From assembly GCA_021464415.1 (NCBI GenBank), contig CM038465.1, positions 82,246,919-82,310,918 on the forward strand: DNA of 64,000 nucleotides, given 5' to 3'. The notes under the pieces were generated by a model. It searched no databases. It had not been told where the DNA came from and was given only the letters and a program-made list of their open reading frames with translations. The DNA comes from Lonicera japonica (Eukaryota > Streptophyta > Magnoliopsida > Dipsacales > Caprifoliaceae). The first letter of the stretch is position 1; each line of letters begins with the position of its first letter. Position numbers and translations under genes: made by a program. Of this stretch, positions 1-11,935 are shown one piece after another.

Positions 1-1176
1 CCTCGGGAGCGGTCTTCGGCACAAGTTTTACCACACAAAGGTGGCCGCAGTTGTTGTGGAGGTGATGGTGGCAGTGATAAAAATGGCTGCGAAGAAGAAT
101 CCTTTGTGGAGTAATTGGTGGTCATAGAACTGAGTCTGTTGATTGTGTTGATCTTCTTGTAATGGACACCAGGGCGGCTGAACTCGATGACCACTTGTTT
201 ACCACAAATTTCTTTACCATTCATAGCAGAGAGGGCCTTAGCTGCAGCTCTAATGTCGTAGAATTCCACATACTTCTGATGCCCCTTCAATGGCGTCTCT
301 CTCAATTCTTTCACTGCCCCTACAATATAATTAATTCACAGTACGTCATCACACGCATTAATTAATTACATCCTTCAATTCAATTCGATTCATATATTTT
401 TCCACAAACTTACAACATCTTATTTCGTTCATGTGATAATTCAAATTCATAATAGACAGGCCTAGAATCAAATTACTCAAACTTGTAATTAAATAAAGGA
501 AAGTAATCGAATGTAGAGGTACATTCCTACCAAAAGCTTCAAATATTTTTCGCAGACTAGTGGTGGAAACATCGGACTCCAAATTGAATATGACGAGTGT
601 GCCTTGGTTGTGCCCCTCGAGAAGACTTCCGGTCACCGGAATCGTGAACTGAGCCCACACCGCACGGCCGGCAATGAGGCCTCGCGCCGGCGGAGGGAGT
701 GGTAGGACCAAATATTGAATCGATTCGAAAGGATAATTATTGTGTAGCGCGAACAAGGTGTTGCTGAGCCTGCACTGGTGCTGCATGTGCTGCTCCTGAA
801 TCTCCATCAGAGCTGATTCAGCATGCCTCACGTCGTAAAAATGTACGCTCACGATTCCCTTTCTCACTCTCTCCATCTCAACCGCCCTAACATCTCCGAA
901 CACTTCCAACTCTCTCCTGATCGTCGATTCGCTTACCTCCGTCGGCACCGAGCTCAGCAGCAGCGTCCTTGACGGTGTCGGTGAAGGAGGCGGCAGCGCC
1001 GGCGGTAGAGGAGTTGTCTTGAACGGCGCAACTTGCTGTTCAATGGAAGTGTACGGATAGTAAATTTGGGTTTGCAAAAGGGTTAAAGAGTTTTGGTGAG
1101 GAGAATTTATTGGCCTGAACTCTTGTGCCCTAGGGTCTAAGCTTCCCGGTAACCGGACAATACCGGAGTCCGCCAT
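1..1176 (-). CDS. TEL1: TERMINAL EAR1-like (Mei2-type) RNA-binding protein, 5' part only
   Basis: Two exons are visible: exon 1 1176-531 (ATG to a GT donor, phase 1) and exon 2 319-1, separated by a 211-bp intron; the gene continues off the left edge. The join reads 215 codons, a split Gly, then 105 codons without a stop. RRM1 lies at about residues 70-180 (RNP2-like LLLSSVP, RNP1-like GIVSVHFYD). RRM2 starts near residue 190 (GTLVIFNLE), crosses the intron at EAFG/AVKELRETPLKGHQ and contains KYVEFYDIRAAAKAL. This order, with a proline-rich stretch before RRM1 and VVIEFSRPG at the end of RRM2, is that of plant TEL/TE1 proteins, which restrain leaf initiation in the shoot apex. The Mei2-specific C-terminal RRM3 is expected beyond the edge and cannot be checked. 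Residues 13-22 (LDPRAQEFRP) resemble a PAM2 motif. The next gene on the same strand is DCD2-like, as I recall for TEL1 in Arabidopsis, which favours TEL1 over TEL2. Family call is firm, paralogue less so. Confidence 0.9.
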
Positions 1177-4085
1177 GGCCGGAAAGACGAAGAGGGAAAA
1201 AAAAAAAAGTAATTTCTCCGGTGAACGGAAAAAGAAAGTCTGCTGCGAGTATTGTTACTATTAATTAAAAGGTAGTTCGCCGGTTATCGTTATATTCCAT
1301 CGAATAGCTTCCCGAGTCACAGTACACATTTGTTTTCTAACTCCAACCAAACCTTATTATATTATTATTAATAAGTTTAGAAAAACATACTCTCTCTCTC
1401 TCCCTCCCTCCGTATTTGCATATCTATAAATAGTTTTTATAATATATTTTTTTTTTATTTCGTTATGTCTCATAACTTTGAATAGAAATTTAAATCAGCA
1501 ATGCCACATTTATTTATAAATTTTATTATTTATTTTTATCGACTATATTATATAAATTATAATTCATTTAATATAGTCAATAAAAATAATTAAAAAAATT
1601 TATAAATAAAAAAAGTATTTTTTTAAAAAAATTATTTCTCGTGAGAATGGGTGTTATCCGAGTCGTCCACGTGGCAAGCGTGGGTGGGTGTGATCCGTGC
1701 GATACGTTTGTAGTGTCTGAAAAAACGTACAAGTGCAAGCAGTGACAAAAAGAAATAATGGGGGGTCACCTTTTTTATTGAAATAGGTATTATTTTGACT
1801 ACTCGTATACATACTGCTTCGTCTGGTGTAATTTATATATTAACTCTTGTGGGGTCTCTGACTTTCATCGTAGGGTTTCACCTGTTGCTTCTCTGCTAAC
1901 CCCAAAATTTATACTATGCCTTTTTCTTTTATTTTGTTTTTAACATCCAGTGGATTTTATTTTTCTAAACTTAATTTGTGTTTGTTTGGTTCCCCATAGT
2001 CTTCTGTTTTGATATTAAAAGAAAATTGGGAAAAATCATGTGTGAATTTGATTTTGGTTGGTGCATGCAGAAATCTCTGTTCCAACTTTGTAGTGTAATA
2101 ATTTGTTTTCAAAAATAGCCCGATTAAAAAGTTTGGGTGCTAGTAAAAGCACCTTTAAAACCAATTTTAACACCTTTTTTAAAAAAATAAAAGAAAGTTA
2201 TCAATTGTTGTATAGTTCTAGTAGGGTTTCACAAGACCGGAGAGAATGTCACTAAACTATAAGGCCATTGGCATACAAACACTTCTATTAGTTATAAATA
2301 AAGTGTAACTAGAAAAAATTATTTCATTTAAAGAAATAATTTTACTTCGAAAGAAAAGTTAATAGACTATATTTGTTATAGCAGTAAAAGGTAAAACTAG
2401 CAAAAGAGTTCTCGCTAATACTAAAGTAATATAAAATATTAAAAATATAATTTACAATTATAAAATGCATTATTTATTTTAGTATTAGTAAAATAAAATT
2501 TATAATAGTATTACCCAAATTAAAAAAAAAAACGAAAACTAAGTAATTATAGATATGTGCAAGTGTGAGAGCTTCTATAATGGTAGATTTATATGAAATT
2601 CAAAAGTGTAATATAATATAGTTTGGTGCATTAGCGTGAAGGCATGCTCCTTCTAAGTTGTTTCCATTTTACTTGTTAAATGGATTGAGTACTGAATTTT
2701 AGCATTTCACCTTTTGAGAAGACTTTGCATAGTCCTTACCACCTCTCAGTTCCGTGAAAGACCACGGAATAAAAATAACAAATGCGACAGCTGATGATAA
2801 AAGTATTCTTAATTTTTAAAGTGTAATTTTGTTATTACATATATGTATTGTAATAGTTGTATAATATATTTAATTGAAAGTATATATGGTGGTGAGAATT
2901 CATTTTTAAAGGTATTTTCAACATCACCCAAACGCAACCTCACGGTCCATCACTTACTATGAAAAGCTATTTTTACTTCTTTTTTTATTTCTTATATTTC
3001 TTTTTTTAGATAAAAATAATAAGTAAACTTTACGATTGCCAGTTCATGCTCTAAAACTATCCATACAAATATGCTAAATCTAAATCACAAATTTACAAAT
3101 ATACCAATAAGTTTTTTGAGAGAGACCACACAGGATATGCTAAAAAAATTTGTATAGTTCATACGAGTAAGCCAAGATTGAGAGAGGGAAAAAAAAATCA
3201 CACGAGTAAGGCATACCTTTACCTTTTTCTTTTTGTCTTTTTTTTTTGTGTGTGTTATACAAGTGCTTGTGGCTTGTACAAGTAAAATCTAGGCATAAGT
3301 TAAGTTTATCCTTTACCGTATGAGAGTTAGTTTGCCCCTAAAATTTATCTCACTTTAGATAGGGGTATGGTAAATTTGCACATTTACCATATTCAATACA
3401 AATGCTCTAACAACAATTTTTGTTGTCTAATTTATCCTAGGTTTATAAATTTTAGTACAACATCGTCAATAGACTCCTATTGATTTTATAAATTCTGGGC
3501 GTAATTAACACAAGTAGTCTAATTTGTGGGAAATCAATCAAACCTTGCAACAGTCCAGCGAAATTTTGTGTATTAGATCTTATAATTCCAGTTAAATATC
3601 AGTTATTTAAAAGTCAATTTTCTAAAAGTCTTAGTGCGGTGTACAATGAATTGACTAAGAATTTTACCCAAATATTGGGAAATCTGCTATGTAAGGTTTT
3701 GAATAACATGAATACGTAGATAAGTAAGTAAGTAGGAAGAGCAGTATTTGTAGTTCCAGTGTTTACTAATAATATCTACTGCTCTTAATTTAATTTTATC
3801 ATACATACTTGAAATCGTTGCCCTTTTTCTTTTTTGGTGGGGATGGGGGTTAATCCACTATGTTTTAATTATTATTACTACCATACCATCACCATTTTAG
3901 TGTGTTCCTATTTGTCTCATTCACTACACTCATTATTTTTACTCACTGTAGCCCCCATGTCCTTGACACACTTCATGGCTCTCTCTCTCTCTCACACACG
4001 CACGCAAACAGAGGTTATATGTATGAGGAATCAAAATCATTTTCTTCACTCAACTTCTTCCTCTTCTCTTTCCTTTCTTCCATTC
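1177..4085. other. Intergenic region upstream of TEL1
   Basis: No coding exon could be supported in these 2.9 kb. The part next to the gene is the presumed TEL1 promoter and leader (minus strand). It holds an A-run just upstream of the ATG and a CT-rich microsatellite at about 1391-1411. The rest is AT-rich sequence with poly-A/T runs and a second short CT run near 3979-3993. No terminal repeats with a target-site duplication were recognised. Confidence 0.5.
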
Positions 4086-4409
4086 AAATTATATATACAC
4101 ATACATACATATATTCTTCTCTTTCTGTAAGTAAGTTATTCTTCTAGGAAAATGAAGAGGTCAGGGCATTCTCAAACCATTATACTAACACCATTTTTAA
4201 CTGCTGATAGTGCTCTGATCACTTTCACCAACCCTTTTTGCTCCCCCTTGTTACCAGGAATGTGGCCCAAAAGGCAGGCTGCCACCACCATTATCCTGGG
4301 TGCTGGTGCTCCAATATTAATTTTGTGTCCAATCTCAGGTATTGTGTCCCCGTTGTGGGGCCATGGCTACGTGGGTTTTCGACAAGGTTTCCTAGGGGAC
4401 TCTTGGTAG
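4086..4409 (+). other. Orphan 85-codon ORF with promoter-like context
   Basis: An ATG at 4152 opens 85 codons to TAG at 4407-4409. About 60 bp upstream is a TATA-like AATTATATATACAC (about 4086-4099), preceded by CT-rich sequence, so a short leader is plausible. The peptide starts MKRSGHSQ, is mildly hydrophobic in the middle (TTIILGAGAPILILC), ends in GDSW, and has no domain I recognise. The start lies just after a CTTCTAG acceptor-like sequence, so it could also be the first coding exon of something longer or part of a non-coding transcript. GC content is clearly higher than in the flanks. Treat as unproven. Confidence 0.25.
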
Positions 4410-4688
4410 CTTTCTAGGTTTAATTATATATGTTATATTAGACTGCAATTTTTTATTTTAGACCAACTCTGGGATCAAGAATGTCCATACATTAACTCAT
4501 ATGTCAAGTATAAAGTCCAAGGCAGTTTTATACTTGCTTCTTCTTCCAAGATACATTTAAGCATATACAATGCATATATGTATCATATGCTGATGTTAAT
4601 ATGACCGTATGGTTGCGCTTTACACCAAGCATGCAGGAAGGGTATATTATAAGACTTAAGGTTGAATGAAATATGATAAGAATATGTC

Positions 4689-6125
4689 AAGTAAACTATT
4701 CCACTGACCCTTAAATTATCAATTTAGCTCTTAAACTAAAAAAACGCTCAACTTTAGCCGTCAAACTATTTGCGAGTTTAACTGTAGCCCTTCCATCCAA
4801 ATTTTATGTTTAGTTGGACGCAAATGGGGGCATTTTTGACATTTTAATTGAAAATATTTTAGTTAGATATTTTTTCAAGTTGGTTAAAAAAAAACCGGTT
4901 TGGTTTTTTTTTTTTTTTAATATTGGTTTAAAGTTTTTTTGGATCTAAAAGTTTAACTTTTTTAAATCCATCACCATCGTTCTTTATTTTTTCACCACAC
5001 TATCAAAAACCATTTTAAATCACTAGATTCCAACACACTCGTTCATCCTTGCCCAATCACCACCAGAGCAAGTTGAACCCCAAATTACACTTCAAATTGA
5101 GCCCCAAATTGAAGCCCTAAATCAATACAAAAACGCAAGTGAAGATGGCGTATGATTTTGTTTTGCACCTCAAATTGAAACCCCAATTGAACCTTAAATT
5201 AAAACCCCAAATTAAAACCCCATGGATCTTGGAATATTATTCTATTTTGGAGCAATTCATGTTGACGGGGGCAAGCTGGTGGTGGGGGGGTGGGGGGTGG
5301 GGGTGGCTGTAGGTGGAGATGGTGAATGGTGATTTATGTATGTGTATAAGAGAGAAAAAATGAGGATTTAGAAAGGAGATGGTGGTTGTGGTGGCAAAGG
5401 TGGTGGCCGGAGGAGTAGAGAGTGAATGGTTATGGTGGTGATGTATGTATGTATGTATGTGTATGAGAGAAAAAATGAGGATTTAGAGAGAAGGAGATGG
5501 TGGTTGTGGTGGCAAAGGTGGTGGCCGGAGGTGTAGAGAGTGAATGGTGATGGTGGTGATGTATGTATGTGTATGAGAGAGAAAAAGGGACGATTTAGAG
5601 AGAAGGAGATGATGGTTGTGGTTGTCGTGGTCGTGCGGTGGCAGTGGCGGAGGTGGTGGCTGTAGGGTAGAGTTTGTGGCCAGAGGTGTAGAGGGTGAAT
5701 GGTGGAAATGGTGGCCGAAAGGTTAGAGGTGCAGAGGGTTTAGAGATAAGAAGATTGAGGGTGAATGGCATAGATGGTAGCCGAAGGTGTAGAGGGTAAA
5801 TGGTGGAAATGGTGGTCGGAGGGGTAGAGGTGTAGAGGGTTTAGAGAAAAGGAGATAGAGGGTTTATCTATCTCTCTCTCTATCTTCATTTTTTTTTTCT
5901 TCATAATTATTTTAATAAAAATTCTAATTAAATTTATTTTTAAATAAATAATAACTAAAATGACAAAAATGCACCTCATTTCTGTCCAATTTAACAGAAA
6001 ATTTGGACGGAAGGGTTAAAGTGATACTTGTTAATAGTTTAAAGGCTAAAGTGAAGCCCTTTTTTAGTTTGAGGGCCAAAATGACACTAGGCCAATCGTT
6101 TAAAGGCCAGTAGGATAATTTACTC
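4689..6125. mobile_element. Non-autonomous Mutator-like (MULE) element, 1437 bp
   Basis: Long imperfect terminal inverted repeats of about 130 bp: the left end reads AAGTAAACTATTCCACTGAC, and the reverse complement of the right end reads GAGTAAATTATCCTACTGGC. Both continue through matching blocks such as TTAAACTAAAAAA and CCCTTCCRTCCAAATTTT. The element is flanked by a near-perfect 9-bp target-site duplication, GAATATGTC (4680-4688) and GAATCTGTC (6126-6134). Long TIRs plus a 9-bp TSD are the Mutator signature. There is no transposase; the interior is mostly a GGT-rich minisatellite. It sits between TEL1 and DCD2. Confidence 0.85.
5340..5865. repeat. GGT/GAGAGA-rich minisatellite inside the MULE
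   Basis: A unit of about 112 bp, containing GGAGATGGTGGTTGTGGTGG, GTGGCCGGAGG and GTATGTATGTGTATGAGAGA, is repeated about two and a half times at 5352-5690. More degenerate copies built around GTAGAGGGTGAATGGTGGAA follow to about 5865. Units differ by point changes and by the number of GTAT and GA steps. The open frames across it come from the repeat and are not genes. Confidence 0.75.
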
Positions 6126-6708
6126 GAATCTGTCGGATAAAGCTTATTGAGGTCATACTTTTGAAGCAATAGAAAGTCCAAACAAGATATACTTCTTGGG
6201 GATATAACTAATTATTTGTGATGTTTCAAATTGAAACAAATACTGCAATTGAGGATCTTCATACACAAAATATGTAACAACAATGCAGTCATAGAGTTAT
6301 TTCTTCCTAAGATACGTATACAGTATGAGAATATATTATATCATAAACTATACCATAAGGGTTGGATCTAAATAGGTTAAGAATCTAGAAGTTAAGGCTT
6401 ATTAGACTCATGCATTTGGAAAAGTAATGGATTACTAGTCTGGATAGGAAATAATAATTTGTTATGTTATACAGCATTTTTAATTTGAAAATAACGCTGG
6501 AACCCAGAAATGTTTTATGTACGAAATTATAATATAAGACTATGGGGTTTGGGGGACGAGGAGGTGCAGAAGAAGGGGGGCAACGAAAAACTCCACTTAA
6601 CATGAATAACGTTTCAATTATTCCACCCCACAATTAATGGGTAGAGTAAATTCCTCGAGAGAGAGAGAAATGATGCATATTTCATATATGTAAATTGAAA
6701 AACGAAAC

Positions 6709-9700
6709 TTATCTACTTTCATCTTTGAAATAAGACTTGTATCGTTGTGCCAATCCAAACATGCCAAGTGTGCCCCCAGTGTGAAGCATCACCACCTTTG
6801 CACCGTCTTTTCCCTCCACTTGACAGAGTTGGGAAGCGAGCTCCCAAGCAGCTAATGTGTATACAGGATCCACCAGAATGCCAGTTTGTTGTGCAATCTG
6901 TTGACACGTCTCCACTTCTCCTTTTAATACATTGCCAAATCTGGAAGAGGAAAATAATAGAAAAAGCTCACAACTAAGAATGGCCGCTCAAACACATACA
7001 ACTAGAGATAAATTAAAAAGATAAATGAGGAGCAATCGCAACGTCATTAGCTGAGACTTGGTTTTCACTGTAATTTTTCATTTCAGTATACAATGTACAG
7101 TATAGGCAGGAAATTTCTTAAAAACTTATACGAGCGAAATCTTCAAATAATTATTCAAATGCACTAAAAAGAATAACTTAATACTTTCTTGGATGCCGAC
7201 GCTTTATCCAATGCACGATGCCACCATTGACTGTGTTCGAAATTTGGTTACTAAGAGGCATCACAAAACACCTATGAAATTCTGATATCAAGCGTTCCTC
7301 CATTTTTTTGTACCCGTCAATAGTATCAGCAAGCATCACTGCAGTTATCTCCCATGGGAGCCTGACAGAAAATAGCAGCATTTGTCTTTGCATTCATGGT
7401 ATTTTCCAGTACAAAACTTAAATCCCATAAGAAAGTAAATCAATAATAAAAATTGGTCCAGTCTAACTGGAAAGCTATTATTAACACATAATGCGACTCA
7501 CCCTAAATATAAGGCACCAAGTCCTAAACCAACAGCGGTTGTCCCAGTGCCAGAATCTATAACAATTTTAACAGCCTTCTCTTTTCCAAGTAAATGATTT
7601 TGCGACAAGTACTTCACAAAGCGAATTACACCTATGAGACAAAAAAAAATTAAGAGTAGCTTAACTGTGAAATTTTAAAAATCGCTTTGCCACGTGAAAT
7701 ATACAAACATAAAACATAGGCACCAGAGAATAATTTCACCCTTACCTAGCAACCCTACAGTATCCCCTGCACCTTCATTGATGATAACAACTTTTTTTAT
7801 ATTCTCAAATATTGGTTTAGCAGGTGTATGATTTGTAAACGAAGCCTCTCGTAAATCATTGAGCCACACAACAGAACCGCAACTGCCCGCTACCAAATCA
7901 GCATGTCTTGCAAGCATTTCGTCCCTCTTGGCATATAGAGATCTAGGGACATAAGTGACATTTCCATATAACGTGGAAATCAGATTGTAGCCAGTTGGTA
8001 TTTCGGGCTGTTCTCCACGGAGAAGCAAATGTGACTTTAGTCCCCTCTCTGCACATGAAACAGCTGCAGTAAAAGCAAAACAAGAGTTAGAACCTCTGGT
8101 GGCTTACTGCATGTAGATAATGAAGTTCGATTTGCGATTATAACTAAAGATTAAATGACATACCAACAGCTGCAGCATGTGCACTTTGGCAACCTCCACA
8201 AGTGACCTAAAAATGGTCCCAATTGGCTATTATACTGCCTTCGAAATCTTACAAGATGGTACAAGTCTTGGGGTAGGTATTTTGTGCATATTGTATTGTT
8301 TGCTAATAACATTTGTGCATATGGTATTAAAAGGCCTGCCTATCTAATATGGATTGAGCCACCATAACCCAAAAGAATAGTATCTCACCACATCGGTCGC
8401 TGAATGATCTTCAACAAGAGGAAGCAGTCCATCCAATTTTCTTGCCTTATTACCATTTACCAGTGGGTGCAGCAAATCATCCCGCACAACATAAAAGGAT
8501 GACTGGTGGTTGTTCTTTTCCATCTTGTTATCACCCAAAGAAGGATGTGGATTGTTAGAGAAGGAAGTGATTCCAAACGTACCACCTTGCTGTTCTAACG
8601 ATCTGTCTGGCACCATTATTTGATGAATCTTGGAATCCGGGTTGATCAATGTCCATCTTCTATCAAGTAATTTTGATATGAGCTTGTCATCCCACTGGTT
8701 GAGCTTGGAAGCAACCTGAAACTGAGCGAGCAAAAACATCAATCAACTTAATCGCATATAAGGGAACCAACTTTTTGTCGGTGTAGCCTCAGAAGTCAGA
8801 ACTATGTTATTGTTGCATTTTGACACACAAATAACCAACCAAGACCGATTACTTACTATGGAACTTCAGAAACACCACAAATCTTGTCCCCTTGAACCCA
8901 AGAAATTCAACACAATCCATAATGCATCATGGAGAGATAACAATGAAATATAGCAAGATAAGAAATAAAAAACAAAGGACAACAATACATTTAGACCACC
9001 TCCATTGGTATGGGAGATGGGTATGCTAAAATTGGTAAATTAAGCCTACCAATTCGAGTGAGACTGCACCAGAAAGGGGGGGGGACGAAATAACACAGCC
9101 GATTTACTGAGCGTCGGCCATGGATTTAAGCTCCACAGACGATGCATTATGCATTGGCTGTGGTATATCCCACAACCTTGGCCGATGCAATGAATATCGG
9201 CCATGGAGATGTTCAACTTAAAAAATAATCAGCCGATGGTGAGAACATCGGCCATGGTCAGCCGAGTTACACAGCATCGGCTACGGTAAATGGTTGTCGG
9301 ATGCTACCTTTGCCATTGCATTCCTCATATTGCCATTTTACGCCCACTGCTGCAAGCGGGAAAGGGTACATTTTGCACTATCTCCATACCAATGGAGATG
9401 GTCTTACAAAAAAAGATAAAACCGAGCTATTTAAAGCCAACAAAAAGAACCACCATAAATTTGCCCTTAATTATAAGCTAAAGACAACCGGAATAACCAT
9501 TGAACCTTCTAGGATGGTCATACAACTTGTCACAATCGTCACCACCCTTTGCTATCACCAGTCTAGAATGCTGAAGCCCAATAACAAAAGTCAGTCATCG
9601 GTTGGCTAATTGAACCCTGCACAAAGCTTACAGAACTCGCATCGAACATCTGGAATGCAAATGAGCTGTATCCTCCTTGGCCCAGAAAAAATGGGGAGCC

Positions 9701-10065
9701 AGAACGCTCAACACTAGACTATCTACTCCAACTAGTGTTGGTAAAACCTTTGACCTCAAATGAACAACTAAGACGGCCATTCATATTTGAAAACAATATG
9801 ATGACTAAATACAGTTAGTTACTAACAGAGCTCAAATAGAGAGCGAGGAAAGCTCAAAAGTAGATGACAAGCATTGATTTAATCCAACTTAAATACCAGA
9901 TAGAAAATTACAATTTGCTTGTATAATACTACTGACTGAGTCACAATCACAGTAAAGTATCTGCTCTGCAGCGGATATTATGATATCAGCCATCGTCACT
10001 GTGTCCAACTAACCTATACCACTAATATTATGATATTATAATACTACTGACTGAGTCACAATCAC

Positions 10066-10097
<32 letters not shown>

Positions 10098-10253
10098 ATA
10101 TGTGTGTATCTTCAACAACATACAACATAATAAAAGATGGTATATAGGATAAAGAAGGTGAGAGACCTGTGGATTGTTTGGAAATTGGCCCGAATGAAAC
10201 TCGTTCCTTAGGGTTGAAATTGCGGGATTTCTTGTTAACATTTGTAGCTTCAT
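6709..10253 (-). CDS. DCD2: D-cysteine desulfhydrase 2-like, mitochondrial (PLP fold type II)
   Basis: Seven exons: 10253-10167, 8715-8389, 8206-8164, 8063-7746, 7631-7502, 7361-7185 and 6940-6709, all with GT..AG borders and matching phases, giving 437 aa. The enzyme family splits D-cysteine to pyruvate, ammonia and H2S using pyridoxal phosphate, and is related to ACC deaminase. Exon 1 codes 29 residues rich in R, N, S and T with few acids, fitting a mitochondrial presequence. The PLP lysine is probably Lys119 in [19 protein letters not shown] (about 140-149) and SGTGTT (285-290) are the substrate and phosphate loops. [12 protein letters not shown] and [19 protein letters not shown] close the C-terminus as in plant DCD2. 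The ATG at 10253 was chosen because its frame splices in phase 0 to exon 2. Intron 1 (1.45 kb) holds a Harbinger MITE and a TA microsatellite. It neighbours TEL1 on the same strand, as I recall in Arabidopsis. Substrate preference cannot be read from sequence. Confidence 0.92.
8994..9403. mobile_element. PIF/Harbinger-type MITE in DCD2 intron 1, 410 bp
   Basis: Terminal inverted repeats of about 27 bp: left GACCACCTCCATTGGTATGG, right (reverse complement) GACCATCTCCATTGGTATGG. The element is flanked by TTA on both sides (8991-8993 and 9404-9406), the Harbinger target. The interior repeats a short element with GCCGATG/CATCGGC in both orientations at least five times, several ending in CGGCCATGG, so it is itself partly palindromic. 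No transposase is present. Confidence 0.8.
10066..10108. repeat. TA/TG microsatellite in DCD2 intron 1
   Basis: Alternating TA with TG interruptions directly downstream (in gene sense) of the exon 1 donor. Apparent peptides rich in YIYIYI here are translations of this repeat. Confidence 0.8.
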
Positions 10254-10399
10254 TGTGTGCTTGCTTCACCGCAGTTTCACTTCATTCTCCACACTTGTTT
10301 TCTTCAACTCTCTATCTTGTCAAACAGTCGTTAGATTTAGCGAATGAGGAGGAAGAGAGGAGAAACAAATGGGCGTGTTTGGTGGATGTTGTGAGTTAA

Positions 10400-11190
10400 G
10401 AGTTTTTAAAATATGGTGACAGGTAGAATTTGAAAGTATATTAAAAATTGAATTTGATTTTTGTTTGAGTTTTTTTTAATTAATTAAAATTTTTTATAAA
10501 AGTATTTTTAAAAATAGTTATAATGGATTTTATTTTATAGATCTTGACGAGTATGTTTTAAATATATATTTTTTATTTAGTTTTGATTTTTGAATTTAAA
10601 ATTATGTTATTTTAAAAGCTTTTTTAGAGAGAAAAAATAAAGCTAAATAAATTTTGGAAAGTTTGATAGTTGAGTTGAGCTGAGTTTTTAAATTTGGGAA
10701 AAAAAATAAAAATAGACACATACCAAACAGATTTACGAGAGAAAATAGGAATCAATGCAATTTTTATTATAAATTTATTTATAGTGTATTAAATTATATT
10801 TTTGGGCTTTTTTATTCTATTATTTGTTATTTTTAGTTATTTTAATAATAAAAAAAAATTATACAATTTCAATTTTTTTCTTCCTAATTAACCATTTTTT
10901 TTTCTATTCCTCGCATTTTATCCAAACATAACATAAAAGACAAGGGATGATTCATTCGGCCAGGGGCAAACAGCGCGGGAGAAAATTTTAAAAAATATAC
11001 TAACACTTGTAAAAAAAAAATAAGTTAATATAAGCCTACATTTTTGTTAAGTTTTAACCTACTACTTAGCTCAGTTCTAATATTATAAGCCCACTAATAT
11101 ATAACTATTTTAAATATTATATATATAAAGGATATAGTTTTGCGTAGTGCACTACTTAACGGATTAGGTAGTGTTAGTTTGCCTATTATG
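10400..11190. other. Intergenic, upstream of DCD2
   Basis: The presumed DCD2 promoter and leader lie to the left, next to 10253. The remainder is AT-rich with poly-T and poly-A runs. No gene, RNA or bounded mobile element was recognised. Confidence 0.5.
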
Positions 11191-11194
11191 TATA

Positions 11195-11935
11195 TTGTTT
11201 CACTCATCAACTTTAACTAGCATTAGTCGCAGCAACAAAAGATGAGCATAATGTTTGGCAATTCTTTTCTCATTTAAATTATGTTGTCAATCTAATTACA
11301 ACTTTCTCAAAATGTATCAATAAGTTAAAGTCAGCACAAAGAGGTTAAGAACATGTTGGCTACTGGTAAGCGACAATCTGATAGCGTGATAATTAAATTG
11401 GTAATTTGCAACGAGCTGGAGCTACTCGGTAGAGTTCACATTATGAGTTTGTTAAAAGCATTATTGACATGTATGGTGTATCTTGCGAAATTGTTAAAGA
11501 TCTTAAGAAATCTGCAAATCCATAAATAAGGGGACAAGCTCTTGGTGTTTGTAAAATAATAAAGAGTTTTGATTTCATATTTATCTTAAATTTAATGAAT
11601 AACATTACGAGAATCGCCAACACACTTTGCGAAATTTTGCAACGTAAATCTCAAGATACTGTGAATGCGATAAAATTAGTTTCAACAACAAAAAGATTTC
11701 TCCAACAATTTAAAGAAGATGGTTAAGACAATTTTCTTGCACATGTGTTGCAAAATTCTATCCATTTGACGAGGACAAGATTTGCAAGCTTGCTGCAAAA
11801 TTCTATCCAACTGATTTCACTACTCATAATGTTCGTGTATTGAGATATCAGCTAATGCATTACAAGCTTGATATTCTTTATGATCCCGAGTTTCATAAGC
11901 ATAAACCCTTGCAGAGTTATTCTAAGAACTAGTTG
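11195..11935 (+). pseudogene. Degraded hAT transposase (TTF/ZMYM1-like type)
   Basis: Broken plus-strand frames keep the look of plant TTF-type hAT transposases: LALVAATKDEHNVWQFFSHL near 11217, a polar stretch, then a C-terminal part with RLIRLVLTLHIS, an EEAFFNMNNIK-like match to the family's ERSFSAMK block, and YDPEFHKHK. Many stops and frame changes interrupt it and no long frame survives. The C-terminal section is present twice (see the duplication entry). It is an old copy with no function expected. The family assignment rests on remembered motif order. Confidence 0.55.

Noticed and set aside
9290..9609. Open frames of 63 and 102 codons on the plus strand
   Set aside because: They begin inside the Harbinger MITE and run into DCD2 intron 1. 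No domain is recognisable and the composition is that of the element.
10036..10269. Frame giving [11 protein letters not shown] as an alternative DCD2 start
   Set aside because: The first codon is GTG, and the frame does not join exon 2 in phase. The ATG at 10253 splices in phase 0 to VASKLNQ and gives a presequence-like N-terminus.
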